Shown: one piece after another, positions 33,541 to 44,918 of the stretch
Layout of the letters: the number at the start of each line of letters is the position of its first letter
Position numbering within the stretch: the stretch's first letter is position 1
Assembly: GCA_965649825.1 (NCBI GenBank)
Contig: OZ287696.1
Span: forward strand, 1,860,001 to 1,924,000
DNA: 64,000 nucleotides
Origin: Penicillus capitatus
Lineage: Eukaryota; Chlorophyta
Direction: 5' to 3'
The notes under the pieces: model-generated
The model's input: only the letters and a program-made list of their open reading frames with translations
Told to the model about the DNA's origin: nothing
The model's database searches: none
Made by a program: the position numbers and the translations under genes

Positions 33541-34073
33541 AGATCGCGAGGCATGTCATCACGGCCGCTTGTGATGCTTGCCTCTGCAGTATGTTTGTCT
33601 CGGCGAAGTCGCAGGGCGAAGCGACATTCGTCATCACCGAGGCATTCCCTGCAAACTCGACTAGATCCTTCGGTAGGCCATCGATGTCTTCCAGGACCCA
33701 CTGCAGAAACAAACCGCGCAAGATGAGGTGACGTTTCGGGTCCTCTTCCAGGACCCATGCATAGAGTCCGTTGGGCAGTTGCTGGGGCCACGAAGTGTTC
33801 TCCAGGGGTGTTCCCCAAGCAGTCGAGCGGATGGGGCATTCTAGTATTGATCCTGGGAGCCAGTTGAAGACGTCCACGTAGAGAAGACCACAGGCACCCA
33901 ATCCCACCAGACACACACAGCCCTGCGGCGAGAACACCTTCCTCCTTTTCAATATCCATCTCTTGATCATCCTGCACAGCATCCACAAACGCGTTCGCGT
34001 CGTCTTGGATGATTTGCTCGTCGTAGCCAGGAGAGGCACGCGCTTCGATCTTTGCATTCTCGACAAATGGCAT
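33540..34073 (-). pseudogene. Glutathione-peroxidase-like gene start, copy b
   Basis: Same frame start MPFVENAKIEARAS at 34,073. The intron acceptor used in copy a (GTCTAG) is GTCTGG here. The active-site region reads NVASPCDFAETN instead of NISSLCGFTETN, so the Gly after the peroxidatic Cys is Asp. Similarity to copy a ends around 33,540, before FPC-Q-L. No peroxidase C-terminus follows. Confidence 0.45.
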
Positions 34074-34256
34074 TCGTTTTTCTTACAATGGGAACGGTCA
34101 TCACAGAATCAGTCCCAAGTACTCACACAAATGTCATGTAGGCTTCTTGATCTCCATGATTTCGATATCGAACACAAGTGTGGCAGTTCTTGAGCGACGC
34201 CCATATCAAAAAGATCGAAACATACAAGAGAGACAATCTCGAGGCGGGTAATGATA

Positions 34257-35920
34257 TTAGAAGTCATCAGGCGGTGTGACAACGTCGTCATTCGAACGTG
34301 AACCCGTCTTGGAAAGTGCATGACTCTGTTGCAAGAGGCTTCTTTTGGCGTCATGAGACGGATAAGCACTTACTGAGCCATCACTGGATGCAATTTCCGT
34401 TTCACACGCGTCTGTATCTTCTGCAACACTCGATATGTCCACACTAGAATCTTCGATCTCCGCATCAGATGCGTCGTCGTGATGAACAAGCCGTCCGACG
34501 ACTTTGCGCCCGTCGATGAACGTCACTCCGTCGTCGTCATCTCTCGACAGAATCTCGATATTAAGCCCTGAAAGGATTCTCTGTGACAGGTGAACATCGA
34601 TTCCACACGATGCACTTCTCTCCTTTGTGCATTCATTGTCCGAAGAGGTGTCAGACGAATCGATGCCACTCTGTTCGCCCTTTGAGAATGCACCGTCTTC
34701 TTTTCTAATGCGTACAGCAGATGGTCGGTGAGAACAAGCGACGACATTGGAATGTATATGCCCACTTCCATTGCTTCTGTAATCTCTTCATCTCCCTATC
34801 CTCGCGATGCTTTTTCGCCATCTCGATGTTGCGATGCTTCGCGAGGCGACACTCCAAGTGGTTCACGTTCCTAAACTGTTCAACGTAGCGTTTGTAACTA
34901 AGTGCACGACGCTGCAGTTTTCATCAAGGCGGAGGCCACTGTGGAAGTACAGAGTATGGAATTCAGACTGAAGCGCTTCGTATTCATCCATGTACGACGG
35001 CCGTATCGTGTTCAACGAGATAAGGCGTTTCTCGCTGCGTCTCAGTTCGGCTCTTTTGAAATCGACAGCCTCTTCGATTTTCTGTTTTGCGGCAGAGACT
35101 TCATCTAGTCGCCCGGATTTCGCCCTAATGCACACAGCCGCATAAATTCAACGCGCATTCGAAGGCACGGCTCACCTCAGATCACTGTCCATTCTCGAGG
35201 AGAGGGTGTCAATGGCAGCGACGAAGTCCTCGGAGTCGACAGCAACCGAAATCGCTTTTCGACGTGCGCTGTCATTTCCTGATTTTTCGCATTCGAGTGC
35301 CTTCTGCAGAGCAAACGTTGTGCGGCCAAGGTTCTCGATCAGTTCCTGGATACGCCTCCTGTCTTGTCGTACAAGCGTCCAATCCACGTCTTCCGAACGC
35401 ATCCCATCACCTGTCTACAGCAGCAACAGCTTACGAGCATCTTGAGAGATGCCGGGCAAAACCGAGCGGCCTCCGGCATGTCGCGAGGCATGCAACAGAG
35501 TGGCCACCTTCAGCAACTCTCCGATGGCATCGCCTTCCGCCGCGTAGAGGCGCTTGAGATCCAGCTTCAGATGAAACTCTGTGTACAGGAGCGATCCTGC
35601 ATGCGTCAGAAAGTCGACCCTTTCCGTCTCTGTGCCAATCTCTTCAGGCAGGTCGATGTCTGGATGACAACTAAGAAGGCGGCCATGCTCTTCAGTGCGT
35701 TTGCAAAGTTATCTGTGACAGTCTGTACCGTTTGACCAACCACGGTAAGATATCGGCCATGAGCTCAAAATGCGGCTTGGTGAAACTCGAAATGGACATC
35801 GGTCTCTTGTAACCGAGCGCGTGCAAAATATCGATCAGTCCTGCGCGAGCAGCAACTGAACATGAGGCAGCAAACAGAACGCTATCCACTTCGCATTTCC
35901 GAAATCGAAGTGGCGTGCAT
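34257..35920 (-). CDS. IFT38: IFT38/CLUAP1, arm copy b
   Basis: ATG 35920, TAA at 34,257. All splice junctions used in copy a are present. Differences seen include N to T and L to P in the N-terminal calponin-like domain (DILPW) and E to D, F to I in the coil. Reading frame intact by eye, so probably functional. Confidence 0.85.
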
Positions 35921-36043
35921 CGCGATTCAGTCAACGAAAGACGGACGGCGGCAGATGTGGTCGACGTCAAAGTGTACAAAAGGCATCGTTGTACGACAAA
36001 CATGTCGAGAAGGACGCACACTCTGGAAGGCGAAGGGGCGAGT

Positions 36044-37053
36044 TCATTTGTGCGACCTTGTCGGGCTTTTTATCGCGAATATCGGCAAGAACGGCTTGTC
36101 CGCCATTCCCACAACTCTCTTGTTCTTGAGAACGGGACGCAGTCGAGGACCGAGAACATAAGACAGAGCAGCTCCTCCAACAAGACCTCCTAAGTGTCCC
36201 CTGAAGCACGTGTTCGCTCAGCACGATTCGCCAACCGATGCAGCATCTGTCACCAGTTGTCGATGCGTCGCACAATCAGGCCGTACATGAAATTAATGGC
36301 GGCGGTGTCGCGAAGACTTCTTAGGAGTTCATCCGATGTTGGGCCCATGAGGGTCTTGTGTCGCCAGGCGAACATCGCCAAGGCGCCGGCAATTCCAAAG
36401 ATCGCCCCTGATGAACGTCGAAACACAGAAGCCGCCACGCATCGAATGTACCGGAGGCGCCGATGGACATGTGCGGCGACATGCAGAAGCTCAGGATGCC
36501 GCCAGCGACAGCAGAGCCATGATAGACGGTGGTGAAACGCGCCTTGCCACTTGTCGACTCCACCAACGGACCTATCTGATGCAAGGCGTTACAGTTGAAC
36601 TGCGCACACGACTGCGTCGCAAACCGAGATCTCCATCAGGCCTTACCGCACCCCTAAGTGCAGCAGATCTCCGTGCAGAAACGCCGACGTGAGAAATCTC
36701 CAGACTTGGCCCTTGGCGATGAATTCATTGATCTAAACCGAACACTGTGTCCATTTGCAACGACATGGTCATCGCGTGCTTTGGCTCCGTGGAGCAACAG
36801 CGTCTTTCCCGTCAGCAACTGTAGGCCGAACATCGCCACGTTGAGTACAATCAACGTATCTGTCACCCGTCTGCCCTCTGCTCCGAATCGAGAGTACCCA
36901 TCGTTGCCAGACGAGGCACTAGAACATAGCCAACGGGGTTTTCGCCGAATGCTGAAGGGCGAGTGACGTGCCTTCGTCTCGAATGCCTTCTCGGTCTGTT
37001 TCTCCCCAGAGAAGGGCCGACGGAGGCAACGAGCAGCGACGATTTGAGGACAT
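36044..37053 (-). CDS. Rhomboid protease, arm copy b
   Basis: ATG 37053, TGA 36044-36046. Catalytic GASG and HLGG retained, including the split serine motif. The intron before INEF begins GTCGTT (canonical) where copy a has GCCTTT. One codon shorter upstream of the chosen ATG and W-E-T versus W-G-E differences near the N-terminus. Confidence 0.85.
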
Positions 37054-37153
37054 GACCAAAGCGCTGGAATCGTCGTGTCCGGAGAAAAGGAGGAAAGTAC
37101 GAGTACGAGAGCGAGAGAGACTTTGGGACGGAATTCTGCAGCATCGAAACGAT

Positions 37154-37990
37154 TTAATGATGATCATCTGTAAGGGACAGCTTTAAGATTCGCTTCCAGA
37201 TGTTGTGCGCCGTCTCTTGCGCGGCAGCCGATGAACTCGCCGTTGCGCAGACGATCAGACTGCGCTCATCGTCTCCCACATCGAGTCCAAGTCGCAAATA
37301 TACGATCACTCTGTCCTTGCGCATCTTTTCGCATATGACGCGCATACGCGAGAGCAGTTTTTCGCAGAGGCGGCAGAATCTTTCGTTTTGCAGCTTCTGC
37401 ACGACAGCGGGATTGATGACAATTTCCGAAGCAGGCCATGGACCTTGATTCAGCGAGAGACGAACGCTCTTTCGGGTGGAGACCAAGAACGACGCCACCT
37501 GGATGTTGACACCGAACAAACCACCGTCGGACTCGTAGAACGCAATATCCGTAGAGGCATCGCAGCGAAGCTCGGCGGCTTTGATGATGACTTCGTTTCG
37601 TGGCAGAGGCGACGCGCTGAGAGCGATCTTCACCGAACCGTCTCGATATCGTAGTGCCGACGGAACCTCCTCTGCGACACTCCAGTCAACATGTGGTCGA
37701 GCTCCTGGGTAGATTAGCGGGATCGTGTACTCCTGTTCGCGCATCCACCTCGTGTACATCCTCATCTGCGAGACGGCCTTGAGCGACCATCGATCCAGTT
37801 GCCAACAGTCACGTCGGGCGCGCGTTCGCCGACGGCGTTTCTGTTGCGCATCGGGGGTGTTGATCTGTCCGCCCTCTCCTCTCTGCCGGCGTGTTCTTTT
37901 GCCGCCGAAGATCGATTGCTGTTCTTCTGTGCCCATTTCTTTCTCAGCGATCTTGACAGGCGGCGTCTCCTCATGTTTCGCTGCATCCAT
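37154..37990 (-). CDS. Orphan basic protein X, arm copy b
   Basis: ATG 37990, 278 residues, two substitutions relative to copy a (QKRRRRT, QMRMYT). Frame intact. Confidence 0.7.
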   Translation of the reverse strand: MDAAKHEETPPVKIAEKEMGTEEQQSIFGGKRTRRQRGEGGQINTPDAQQKRRRRTRARRDCWQLDRWSLKAVSQMRMYTRWMREQEYTIPLIYPGARPHVDWSVAEEVPSALRYRDGSVKIALSASPLPRNEVIIKAAELRCDASTDIAFYESDGGLFGVNIQVASFLVSTRKSVRLSLNQGPWPASEIVINPAVVQKLQNERFCRLCEKLLSRMRVICEKMRKDRVIVYLRLGLDVGDDERSLIVCATASSSAAAQETAHNIWKRILKLSLTDDHH

Positions 37991-38143
37991 AGATCGTTCG
38001 TTCGCGTCGAGAGGACGTTTCAATGGACGCTGTCTTTAATCCAGTCCGTTCATGTCGACGTTCATCTAACCGTCCCGTCTTGCCGTTCAGCGCATCGACG
38101 CCTCGAGAGTGTATAATAAACGTGCATCTTGCTTCCCAGAATG

Positions 38144-40523
38144 TCAGCGCCCGACGGAAATGGCGTGACCGTTGGTGTTGTGAATGATGGTCGTCTCCGG
38201 CGACGTGATTGCCCATTCGTACCAGACCTACACACGAGAGCACGGATGATGGACGTGCGGATTCGACAAGGTCTCCTGACCTGACGTTGCTCCACCAGCC
38301 TCCAGAAATGCACGTCGATGGTGATGGGACCCTTCGGAACGTAGATGGGAGAGGTCAGTGGAAAGAACATGGAAAACCAGCTCTCCATGTCTTCGGTGTG
38401 CCTCTCGGGTACGGTACTCAACTTAACAGATCCGTGGAGTACGGTATCAAAGTATCCAACCAGTCCATGCATCATGCAAGCAGGGGCATCTCCATCTCGG
38501 CGAAACTGCAGCTTTGCATACCGTGAATTGTCGATGGGATGATTTCTGCAACAGCATCAATGTGCAACAGCGATTGGACAGAAGCGGGTTACCGATTGGG
38601 GTGAGAGAATGTGAAAACGGGGAGAGGGGACGAAAGAAGATCATGATTCGAGAGCTTGACGACGTAAGAGGTTTCGAGGTTCTTGCGATCCTTGTAGGAC
38701 ATTGCATAGGAGTATGCCTTCGAGGCTGTGATCGGTGCGCAGAAACTGGTGTAGGAAGCAGGAATGCTGATGCCACCTTCCTGTCGTTGCCACAGCAATG
38801 CACTGCAGGGGTGATCATCGATGGGAGACCTTGAGGAAACGCTGTGCACCGTCCAGGCATTCGGGCGAGAGCTCGTTGTCGCCAAAGGACCCGAGAAGCT
38901 CGCTGACCAAGATGTCTGCCTTTTCAGGCGCATCCCACGTTCGCATGTCGTGAGGTACGATCGTGACAGTGTCTCCCCATCTGGAAGACACACGCCGAGC
39001 GTAAGGGACTTGACGCAGACGGGCAAGCACTGACTGCCACTCGGTGGCTCTGATACGGAGGTCGATGACAGCGTAAGGGTTCTTTTCGATGGCATAGATG
39101 TGCACTTTTCGTGCGCAGTCCTTTGCCGCTCGTACGGAAGCGCGCACTAATGGGCCTCTCCCTCGAAACCACGGCCTCTGTAAGGTTTCACGATGCTGAA
39201 TCTGAAGCAGACCTGCGCCGACCACCATGATCACGACAGATTTGCCACGTTCTTCTTGCGGCCAGTCCAGAAGAGCACCGTGAATGGCCTCCTCATAAGC
39301 ACTGTACTTTGGCGCATCTTTTTCGAAGACGTCGTAAGTGTGGGCATCCAGATTGTCCTTCAGGGGTTCCAGTGGAATCTAGCACCAACGGCTCAGTTCG
39401 GCAACGAACGCGCAAAGAGATCTGACCTGCAATTGATCAAAGTATTGCCTGGAGAGAATCTGATCTTCTGTCAACGTAGGCAGGCTTCTGAAGAGATAGC
39501 AGAGATATTCGAAGTAAAGCGTCATGTTCTCGAGTGGCATCAAGGAAGAAACAGCAGAGTCGTCAGCATTGTTCTTCGATGCAGAGTCATGGATGCCATT
39601 ATCTCCTGCCAAGACCAGCTGCGTGCATCAGCCTTGCTGTCCCGACAGCAGCGAGGATCGACCCGTTACCTGTACATTCGTCGACAGAAGGCGCTCTGCG
39701 AGGAATCGATGTTGCTTGGACAGTACAGGGAAGCCTTTCTTGTTAGTGACAAAGCAGTTTGTCGGGATCAGCATGGCTCGAACAGGTTCGCCATAGAAGC
39801 GAGTGATCTGCTGCGGACGTGGCAGATCTTCGGTCAGTTCCAGCAGAACACCTAACAGAAAGTGGTGATGGCAGAGACATCTCAACTGATTCCACGTCTC
39901 CCATGGGTCCTCTTCCTCTAAAACAGACATCAAATGATGAGACAGTGCCAAGGCACACAACCGTCATTCAGTTTAATGTGAATCCAGTAGGCCATGTTCG
40001 AAACACTGCCCTCCAGTTTCTGCATAAATGGAGGGATTTCTTTGGGAACGGAGGAAAAGAGAAAAGGATACTGAATTCACAACGCGGGCGATGTGCACGA
40101 GGTCATGCGATTTGGGTGTCAGTGAGATGACCACGGCATGGATACCACAGTGCATGGCCCATTCTATTTGCTGTTCCAAAGCGCCTTCATCTGTTGTCAC
40201 CTGTCCCACGATCTGCCAACCGTGTTTAGATTCCAAGCACTTTCGTTCTGAAATCGCGCTAACCTGGTTTCCCGTCTCGCCCGAAATCGGTGTCAGATCG
40301 TCGGGGACGAATTCTCTCTGCGTGACGCCTCGGATAGGACGCTGCAATGGCGTGATGATGAAGTCAAATCCCGCGCGTTCGACTTCCTGCGTGGCTACCG
40401 TCGATCGACTATTGCGTCTCTTTCGTTGCCGACCTTCAGAGTGACGTCTGTTGAGAGCGTGAACGGCGTCTGGAACCCCACATAGCGCGAGTTTCCGAAC
40501 TCTGTTCTTTTTCCAAGCGGCAT
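38144..40523 (-). CDS. PRMT5: PRMT5, arm copy b
   Basis: ATG 40523, TGA 38144-38146. Same exons as copy a, with the double-E loop [15 protein letters not shown] intact. The second intron (about 40,020-40,070) differs far more than the exons, ending TTTATGCAG instead of TCTCTGCAG, and a 6-nt deletion lies in the intron before NHPIDNSRY. That pattern suggests both copies are under coding constraint or that conversion tracts ended in introns. Confidence 0.9.
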
Positions 40524-40534
40524 TGTTGCACGAG

Positions 40535-41024
40535 AGAGACGCTATTGGCAGCAATTGCCGCCGACGGCTGTGACAAGACGGATGAAGCGAATCCCGAACT
40601 GCATTCCAGGCAGCCTCCCTGTCCACTCGAGAGTATAAGAGTATGAAGATCAGAAGAGAACTGTCGGTTGTGGCCAGTTCCATTGAAGGAGACATATTCA
40701 TTGAATCGATAGAAGATGTGAACATCCGGAGTGTTTGTTGCCCCGTTCGGTCATTCTGGGAGCAGAAGGAACGAAGATCTGCATTCTCGTACCTAAAAAC
40801 GACGCACTTTTTCCTCCATACCTGGAGCTTGATGAAGCCAAAGTGGTGCTTGGTATCGGCGCCTGAAAGGGTAACCAATCGTATATACTTTGCCGCCGCC
40901 AGAGAGAAAACGATGCATTGACAGAGCGGTCCTTTTCGAAGGCGTCACTAGTCTATGGAGCCAAACTAGTCGATGTGCTTTCGACGCCTTTTCCCAGAAC
41001 CATTCCGGAGCCAAACAAGGACAT
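40535..41024 (-). CDS. Uncharacterised gene of arm (copy b of the 10,572 gene)
   Basis: ATG 41024 with the same MSLFGSGMVLGKG start and 34-nt candidate intron (CCATAG). Exon joining is as uncertain as in copy a. Confidence 0.35.
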
Positions 41025-41060
41025 GGCTCCATCTTCCGCCACGGAGGGAGTGGTCGGTAT

Positions 41061-41427
41061 TGTCGGGAATCGTGCAAACGATGTCAGAAAACTCAGAGTC
41101 AATACGCTCGCGACAACGACGGACTTCGACGCTCAGCAGATAACACGGGAACTCGAGATGTTTTTACAGGGATTTGCCGTCTTTAAATACCCAAGGTGGT
41201 GAAGTATTCCTAACCTTAGCCTTTAAAAGCTGCGAACTTGCCCATGCACTTGACAGCCACATTGTCGAAAGGATATGACTGTCACATCGTGACTGTCTTG
41301 GAATCCAAGGGTTCCATCTCCGAAGGGGCGCTTACACGGCGAGTCATGTCACCTGTAGCATATGAATACATGGACGTGGACGCATGTTTACCTTTGCTCT
41401 GTAAGAACGTGAAGCTTTCCTCTGACA
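41061..41427 (-). mobile_element. Solo-LTR-like element c (outer end of right arm)
   Basis: Minus-strand copy: begins TGTCAGAGG, ends ATTCCCGACA, contains GGTTAGGAATACTTCACCACC and GGGTATTTAAAGACGGC. Flanks ATAAC (5') and ATACC (3') could be a one-mismatch target duplication. The 5' half differs much more from element a than the gene-proximal half does. Confidence 0.6.
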
Positions 41428-42180
41428 GTTATCATAGTTTGATTAAACTTAGATGAACGTATCATATTGTCACGCGGGTGGCACCGTGCTAAACGAAAAA
41501 TGCAGCGGAAGGCTTTACGGCTTACATAGTGATACGCGCAAATATCGAGTTGTGAAAACAAACAGACGGTCGTTGTTACAGATCGATGGATTGTTTCAAA
41601 CACCCCTTTTATATGGTTTTCTAGCATGACGTTATGATGGCGTCATGTTTCATGTCATGATATCATCTTCCTCTTCAGTTCTTCTTCCTTCCTTGACTTC
41701 GTGGTAGTGACAATAGCAAGGTTGTTTTTCTACAGAATGCGCCCATTTATATGTAGGATGTGACAAGACCTCACAGATCAGTTAAGTCGTCCAACACTCA
41801 GGTTGATAAGATAGTGCCCCTGACAAGACGTTGAGTGCCTCTTCATGAACAGAACCTCAGAATCGAGCAGATGATGTGACTTCCACGCGAGAACATGACA
41901 CATCGATTCTGTCGCTCTGTTGGCGAACAAACACACATACGCAAAATAAACTTAAAACTGAAATCGTAAACAAGGCAAATATTCTCCCCTTAATAGAGGT
42001 TTTGATGTGCATGGCCATTTATAACGCTTCTAGGACGGTCCTCATATAACAATTCGCTGATATATGACTGTTGCTGATGAACGCTACTTGTCCTTTGTAA
42101 ATCTCTGTTCACACTGTTATGTGTGAATGTGTTTCTTAAAAGCAAACAGACGTTTTTCGCAAAAAGATATCGAGTGTTTG
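41428..42180. other. Unique spacer with first palindrome repeat
   Basis: AT-richer than the flanks, no gene. The first copy of a direct repeat lies at about 41,600-41,711. Confidence 0.4.
41600..41711 (+). repeat. Direct repeat a with TATATGG and bZIP-like palindrome
   Basis: CACCCCTTTTATATGG, then GCATGACG-9 nt-CGTCATGT at 41,624-41,648, then CATGATATCATCTTC and AGTTCTTC, ending GTAGTGACAA. Repeated about 583 bp downstream. Confidence 0.75.
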
Positions 42181-42182
42181 AA

Positions 42183-42298
42183 ACCCCCCCCTTTTATATG
42201 ATTTCTCAGCATGACGTTATGATTGCGTCATGCTTCTTGTCATGATATCATCTTCTCCTTCAGTTCTTCCTCCTTCTTCAACTTCTTGATAGTGACAA
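42183..42298 (+). repeat. Direct repeat b with TATATGA and perfect 8-bp palindrome
   Basis: CCCCCCCTTTTATATGA, then GCATGACG-9 nt-CGTCATGC at 42,209-42,233, then CATGATATCATCTTC, ending ATAGTGACAACA. The palindrome half-site TGACG resembles ATF/CREB-type bZIP sites. What it regulates is unclear; the small frame at 42,466 is the nearest downstream candidate. Confidence 0.75.
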
Positions 42299-42465
42299 CA
42301 CTTTCCGACAAAAACATAGTGATAGGTTTTCAGTATTTTTGCGAAAAGCTGAGGCTTCGTGCACAAAGAGATCGTGAGCATACGGGGGTCACTCGTAGAT
42401 CCGAAGACTGAAGACCCAAGCACTTTTTGTTCTTTGGCCAATGATGCTTATGCGGAGGCCGAGCA

Positions 42466-42657
42466 GTGGATCGGTCCTTAAAGATACGGCGGATATATGC
42501 ATGCGTCAAAAAGGTCCAACAGGGCGGCGCGGACATGGTCTCCGCGTTAACTGAGATGAGCTCTTACGTGGCGGGACTGGATAGCCAACTAGAGCGGCTC
42601 AAGAACACCAAGAGATCTGATAAGACGGGTGGCGCCGTCGATACCGGAAGCGCTTAG
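42466..42657 (+). CDS. Small coiled-coil protein, tentative
   Basis: 63-codon frame reading GADMVSALTEMSSYVAGLDSQ then LERLKNTKRSDKTGG to TAG. It starts at a GTG in the reading given, so an upstream exon is likely; AYAEAEQWIGP lies just upstream in another frame. No family known. Confidence 0.25.
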   Translation: MDRSLKIRRIYACVKKVQQGGADMVSALTEMSSYVAGLDSQLERLKNTKRSDKTGGAVDTGSA

Positions 42658-42659
42658 GC

Positions 42660-44390
42660 GCGTCCAGTCATCTTACCTAGCCGTACTCGGAATTGCAAAC
42701 AGTTGACGAGTGTCTAAACCGACGACGGTCTTTGACGATCAAAAGAAGACCTCGGCCGAGACGACTGCGGACTTTTATAGATGGAATGACGGACGAATTC
42801 GCACTTAGTCGACGCCGTCTCAGACTCGCGCTTAAACGCAATCGATCATTTTGGTGTTGGCATGATCAAAGGTCGAAGGGCGTCCGTCGCGAAGTTCGGC
42901 ACGTGTGTGACGTTTTCGATCTCGGTCGGTCCTAGCACGAGTTGTAGACACGTGTGGCGGAGTTGTCTCACTCGAGGCGACTCCGCCCTGTATTTTTACG
43001 TCAAACGCAGGTTATACTTGGTGGCGGATTCGTCCCTGTCCCGACGGGCATACGCCTTCGCCACCTACATCTATTCAAGCGTTGCCATGTTTCCTCGCGC
43101 AATCCAGTCCGTCTGCAGCGCGGCAGCATGAGTAGCAGACTGGAATACCCGGAAACCGTGCCGTCGACTCCACTGGCCAGTCCGTTAAGGTGCATTTGAG
43201 TCACAGAATGCTTTGTACATCTTTCTCTGCCGATGCGCACATGAAACTTGATAGACTCAGACATCAAGATGTGTTTCGACCGAACGAATCCTTTGATCTC
43301 TGTGGCATCCGAGATGGGCATCACACAACACGGCATTCCCTGTCGAACGTATCGCTGAAGGGTCATTCCTCCTGCAGACAAACAGACAACGTATCTCTGT
43401 GGCTGCTCTATCGACTGGACAATGAGCCCAGATGGTTGCCACCTCTGCATGGTGAAGATAGTGCATGCTCCGTACCCACAAGTGTCATCCTGTACGATGC
43501 TGTAGCGTCTCACACGAAAAACAAGACAAGACGTACAGGAATGCTATTCGGTTGAAGGAGAACTCCGGCAAGTTCATTCGTAATGGCCGGTGCTGCTGAC
43601 AGCACGTCATCAGTCATCATCTTCTAACCCCATGCGTTCAACAGCGAGACGTGGCACCCATTTCTATTCGCGTTTCGCTTAAACGGATACTGCTCAAAAA
43701 TACTCTGGCACCGTTCGTGCTGTACATCCTTCAATCCCTGAGGCAGCGTCGTCTTAGCTTCCATTCGGAGTTGACTGACGAACCATAATCACGCAGCACG
43801 ATGGATTTCTAGGCAGCAACGAGGCAACTGTCCCGCCCGTCCTCTGGATTTCGCAGCACATAATTCGACGCCGTGCGTTTCGATGGATGTTATCCGTGGT
43901 CTCCCGAACAGCAGAAGTGCTTCATGCAGAAGACGATTCGCGCTGCACCGTCTTCAGCGACTCCGCACACTGCGTTCACATCCACCAGTGTAACCTACAC
44001 GAGGATTCTTCTTTGGCAAGGGATAAGAGAGGAAAGTTTTTTGCAGTCGATGACGAGCGGTACGTTGGCGTCATCATTACCTAATACGTTCAGGCAGACA
44101 AGCATGGAGTGATCTCCTGCTGGTCTGTAGAGGCACATCTCGACAGTTTATCTGCCGTTCACGCCGTATTCAATTACGTTGGGCGATGCATTCGTGGTTG
44201 GCAGAGCTCCAGCGCGTCTACTCCATGCAATCGATGATGCTTTTTATGACGCAGCCAGGCAGCACTTGGATCATTCGTATTCCCGTCCATCCAAACCAGT
44301 CGTTAGTCAGACAGCGAGCGGCATCGCCATCAGTCGAATTTCACAACAGTCGTGTGTTCGGAGTATTGGTTTCGCGTTTCTACCGCATCG
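42660..44390. other. No confident gene; several decayed-looking frames
   Basis: A minus frame at 43,001-43,513 (170 codons, GYGACTIFTMQRWQ..., RYVVCLSAGG) and a plus frame ending near 44,084 (LARDKRGKFFAVDDERYVGV) look protein-like but cannot be extended or assigned. They may be fragments of old genes or of the SAP30-like gene's upstream exons. Confidence 0.25.
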
Positions 44391-44918
44391 ATGCCGACGG
44401 ACGCTCCAATGGCTTATTATGGATGCAGTGGTTTAACAGCAGACGCAGACAACGTGCTCGTCTACCCAACCAATACGCACGTTCGCATTGTTGGAAATAA
44501 ACGAACGCAAGCGTCGCTTACTGGACAAGAGGGTATTGTGATTAAGACGGTCGGTCTGGGCGGATGGCACTGGTTGGAGCTCAAGAACGGCACAACTGTC
44601 AAGGTGCAACGCAATGCGCTCTGTCTGGCAGATGACGTTGCATCCGATAGCTGCTGTGAAGGAGCCTCGACACCGTCTGAGCGATCCAGCACGCATGGAT
44701 GTTCAGAATTCCATGCAATGAAAGCACGTACCGCTGGCGGTGTCAACCTGCAGAAGCTCAGCACGGTGACCTTAATGAGATATGCCCACCTCCATGGACT
44801 CAACATAGGATCGCGCGTCCGTCGCGATGCCTTGATCAAACATGTACTGTGGCATTTCGAGTCGCTCTCGTCCGACGAATCGGCAATTCTGACGTCTCTG
44901 TGTCAGCGCGGCCGTTAG
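44391..44918 (+). CDS. SAP30-like histone deacetylase complex subunit
   Basis: ATG 44391 (MPTDAPMAYYGCSG) to TAG 44916-44918, 175 residues, no intron needed. First domain: THVRIVGNKRTQASLTGQ, VGLGGWHWLELKNGTTVKVQRNALCL. A linker of about 45 residues follows, then a Sin3-binding-like helical domain LQKLSTVTLMRYAHLHGLNI, RVRRDALIKHVLWHF. The C-terminal domain is the SAP30/SAP30L signature that binds Sin3 in deacetylase complexes; the N-terminal half is an SH3-like fold shared by protist and plant members as I recall them. The frame is open further upstream without ATG. Confidence 0.6.
   Translation: MPTDAPMAYYGCSGLTADADNVLVYPTNTHVRIVGNKRTQASLTGQEGIVIKTVGLGGWHWLELKNGTTVKVQRNALCLADDVASDSCCEGASTPSERSSTHGCSEFHAMKARTAGGVNLQKLSTVTLMRYAHLHGLNIGSRVRRDALIKHVLWHFESLSSDESAILTSLCQRGR

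Larger units (their letters stand above)
33540..41427 (-). repeat. Right arm of large inverted repeat
   Basis: Reverse copy of 10,170-18,060 with the same gene order. Small indels shift the coordinate sum from 51,597 (outer) to 51,607 (inner). Confidence 0.95.

Noticed and set aside
10170-41427. The two arms could be one locus assembled twice
   Set aside because: The arms differ by substitutions, indels in introns, a GC/GT donor change and strongly diverged ends, and they have different inner and outer neighbours. Two haplotypes remain possible but would need inverted mis-joining.
41600-42298. Direct repeats as the two LTRs of a miniature element
   Set aside because: No TG...CA ends or flanking target duplications could be found around the units.
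43001-43513. 170-codon minus frame that looked like an endonuclease or retroelement fragment
   Set aside because: No catalytic pattern could be followed and it does not begin at ATG, so I left it in the unresolved stretch.
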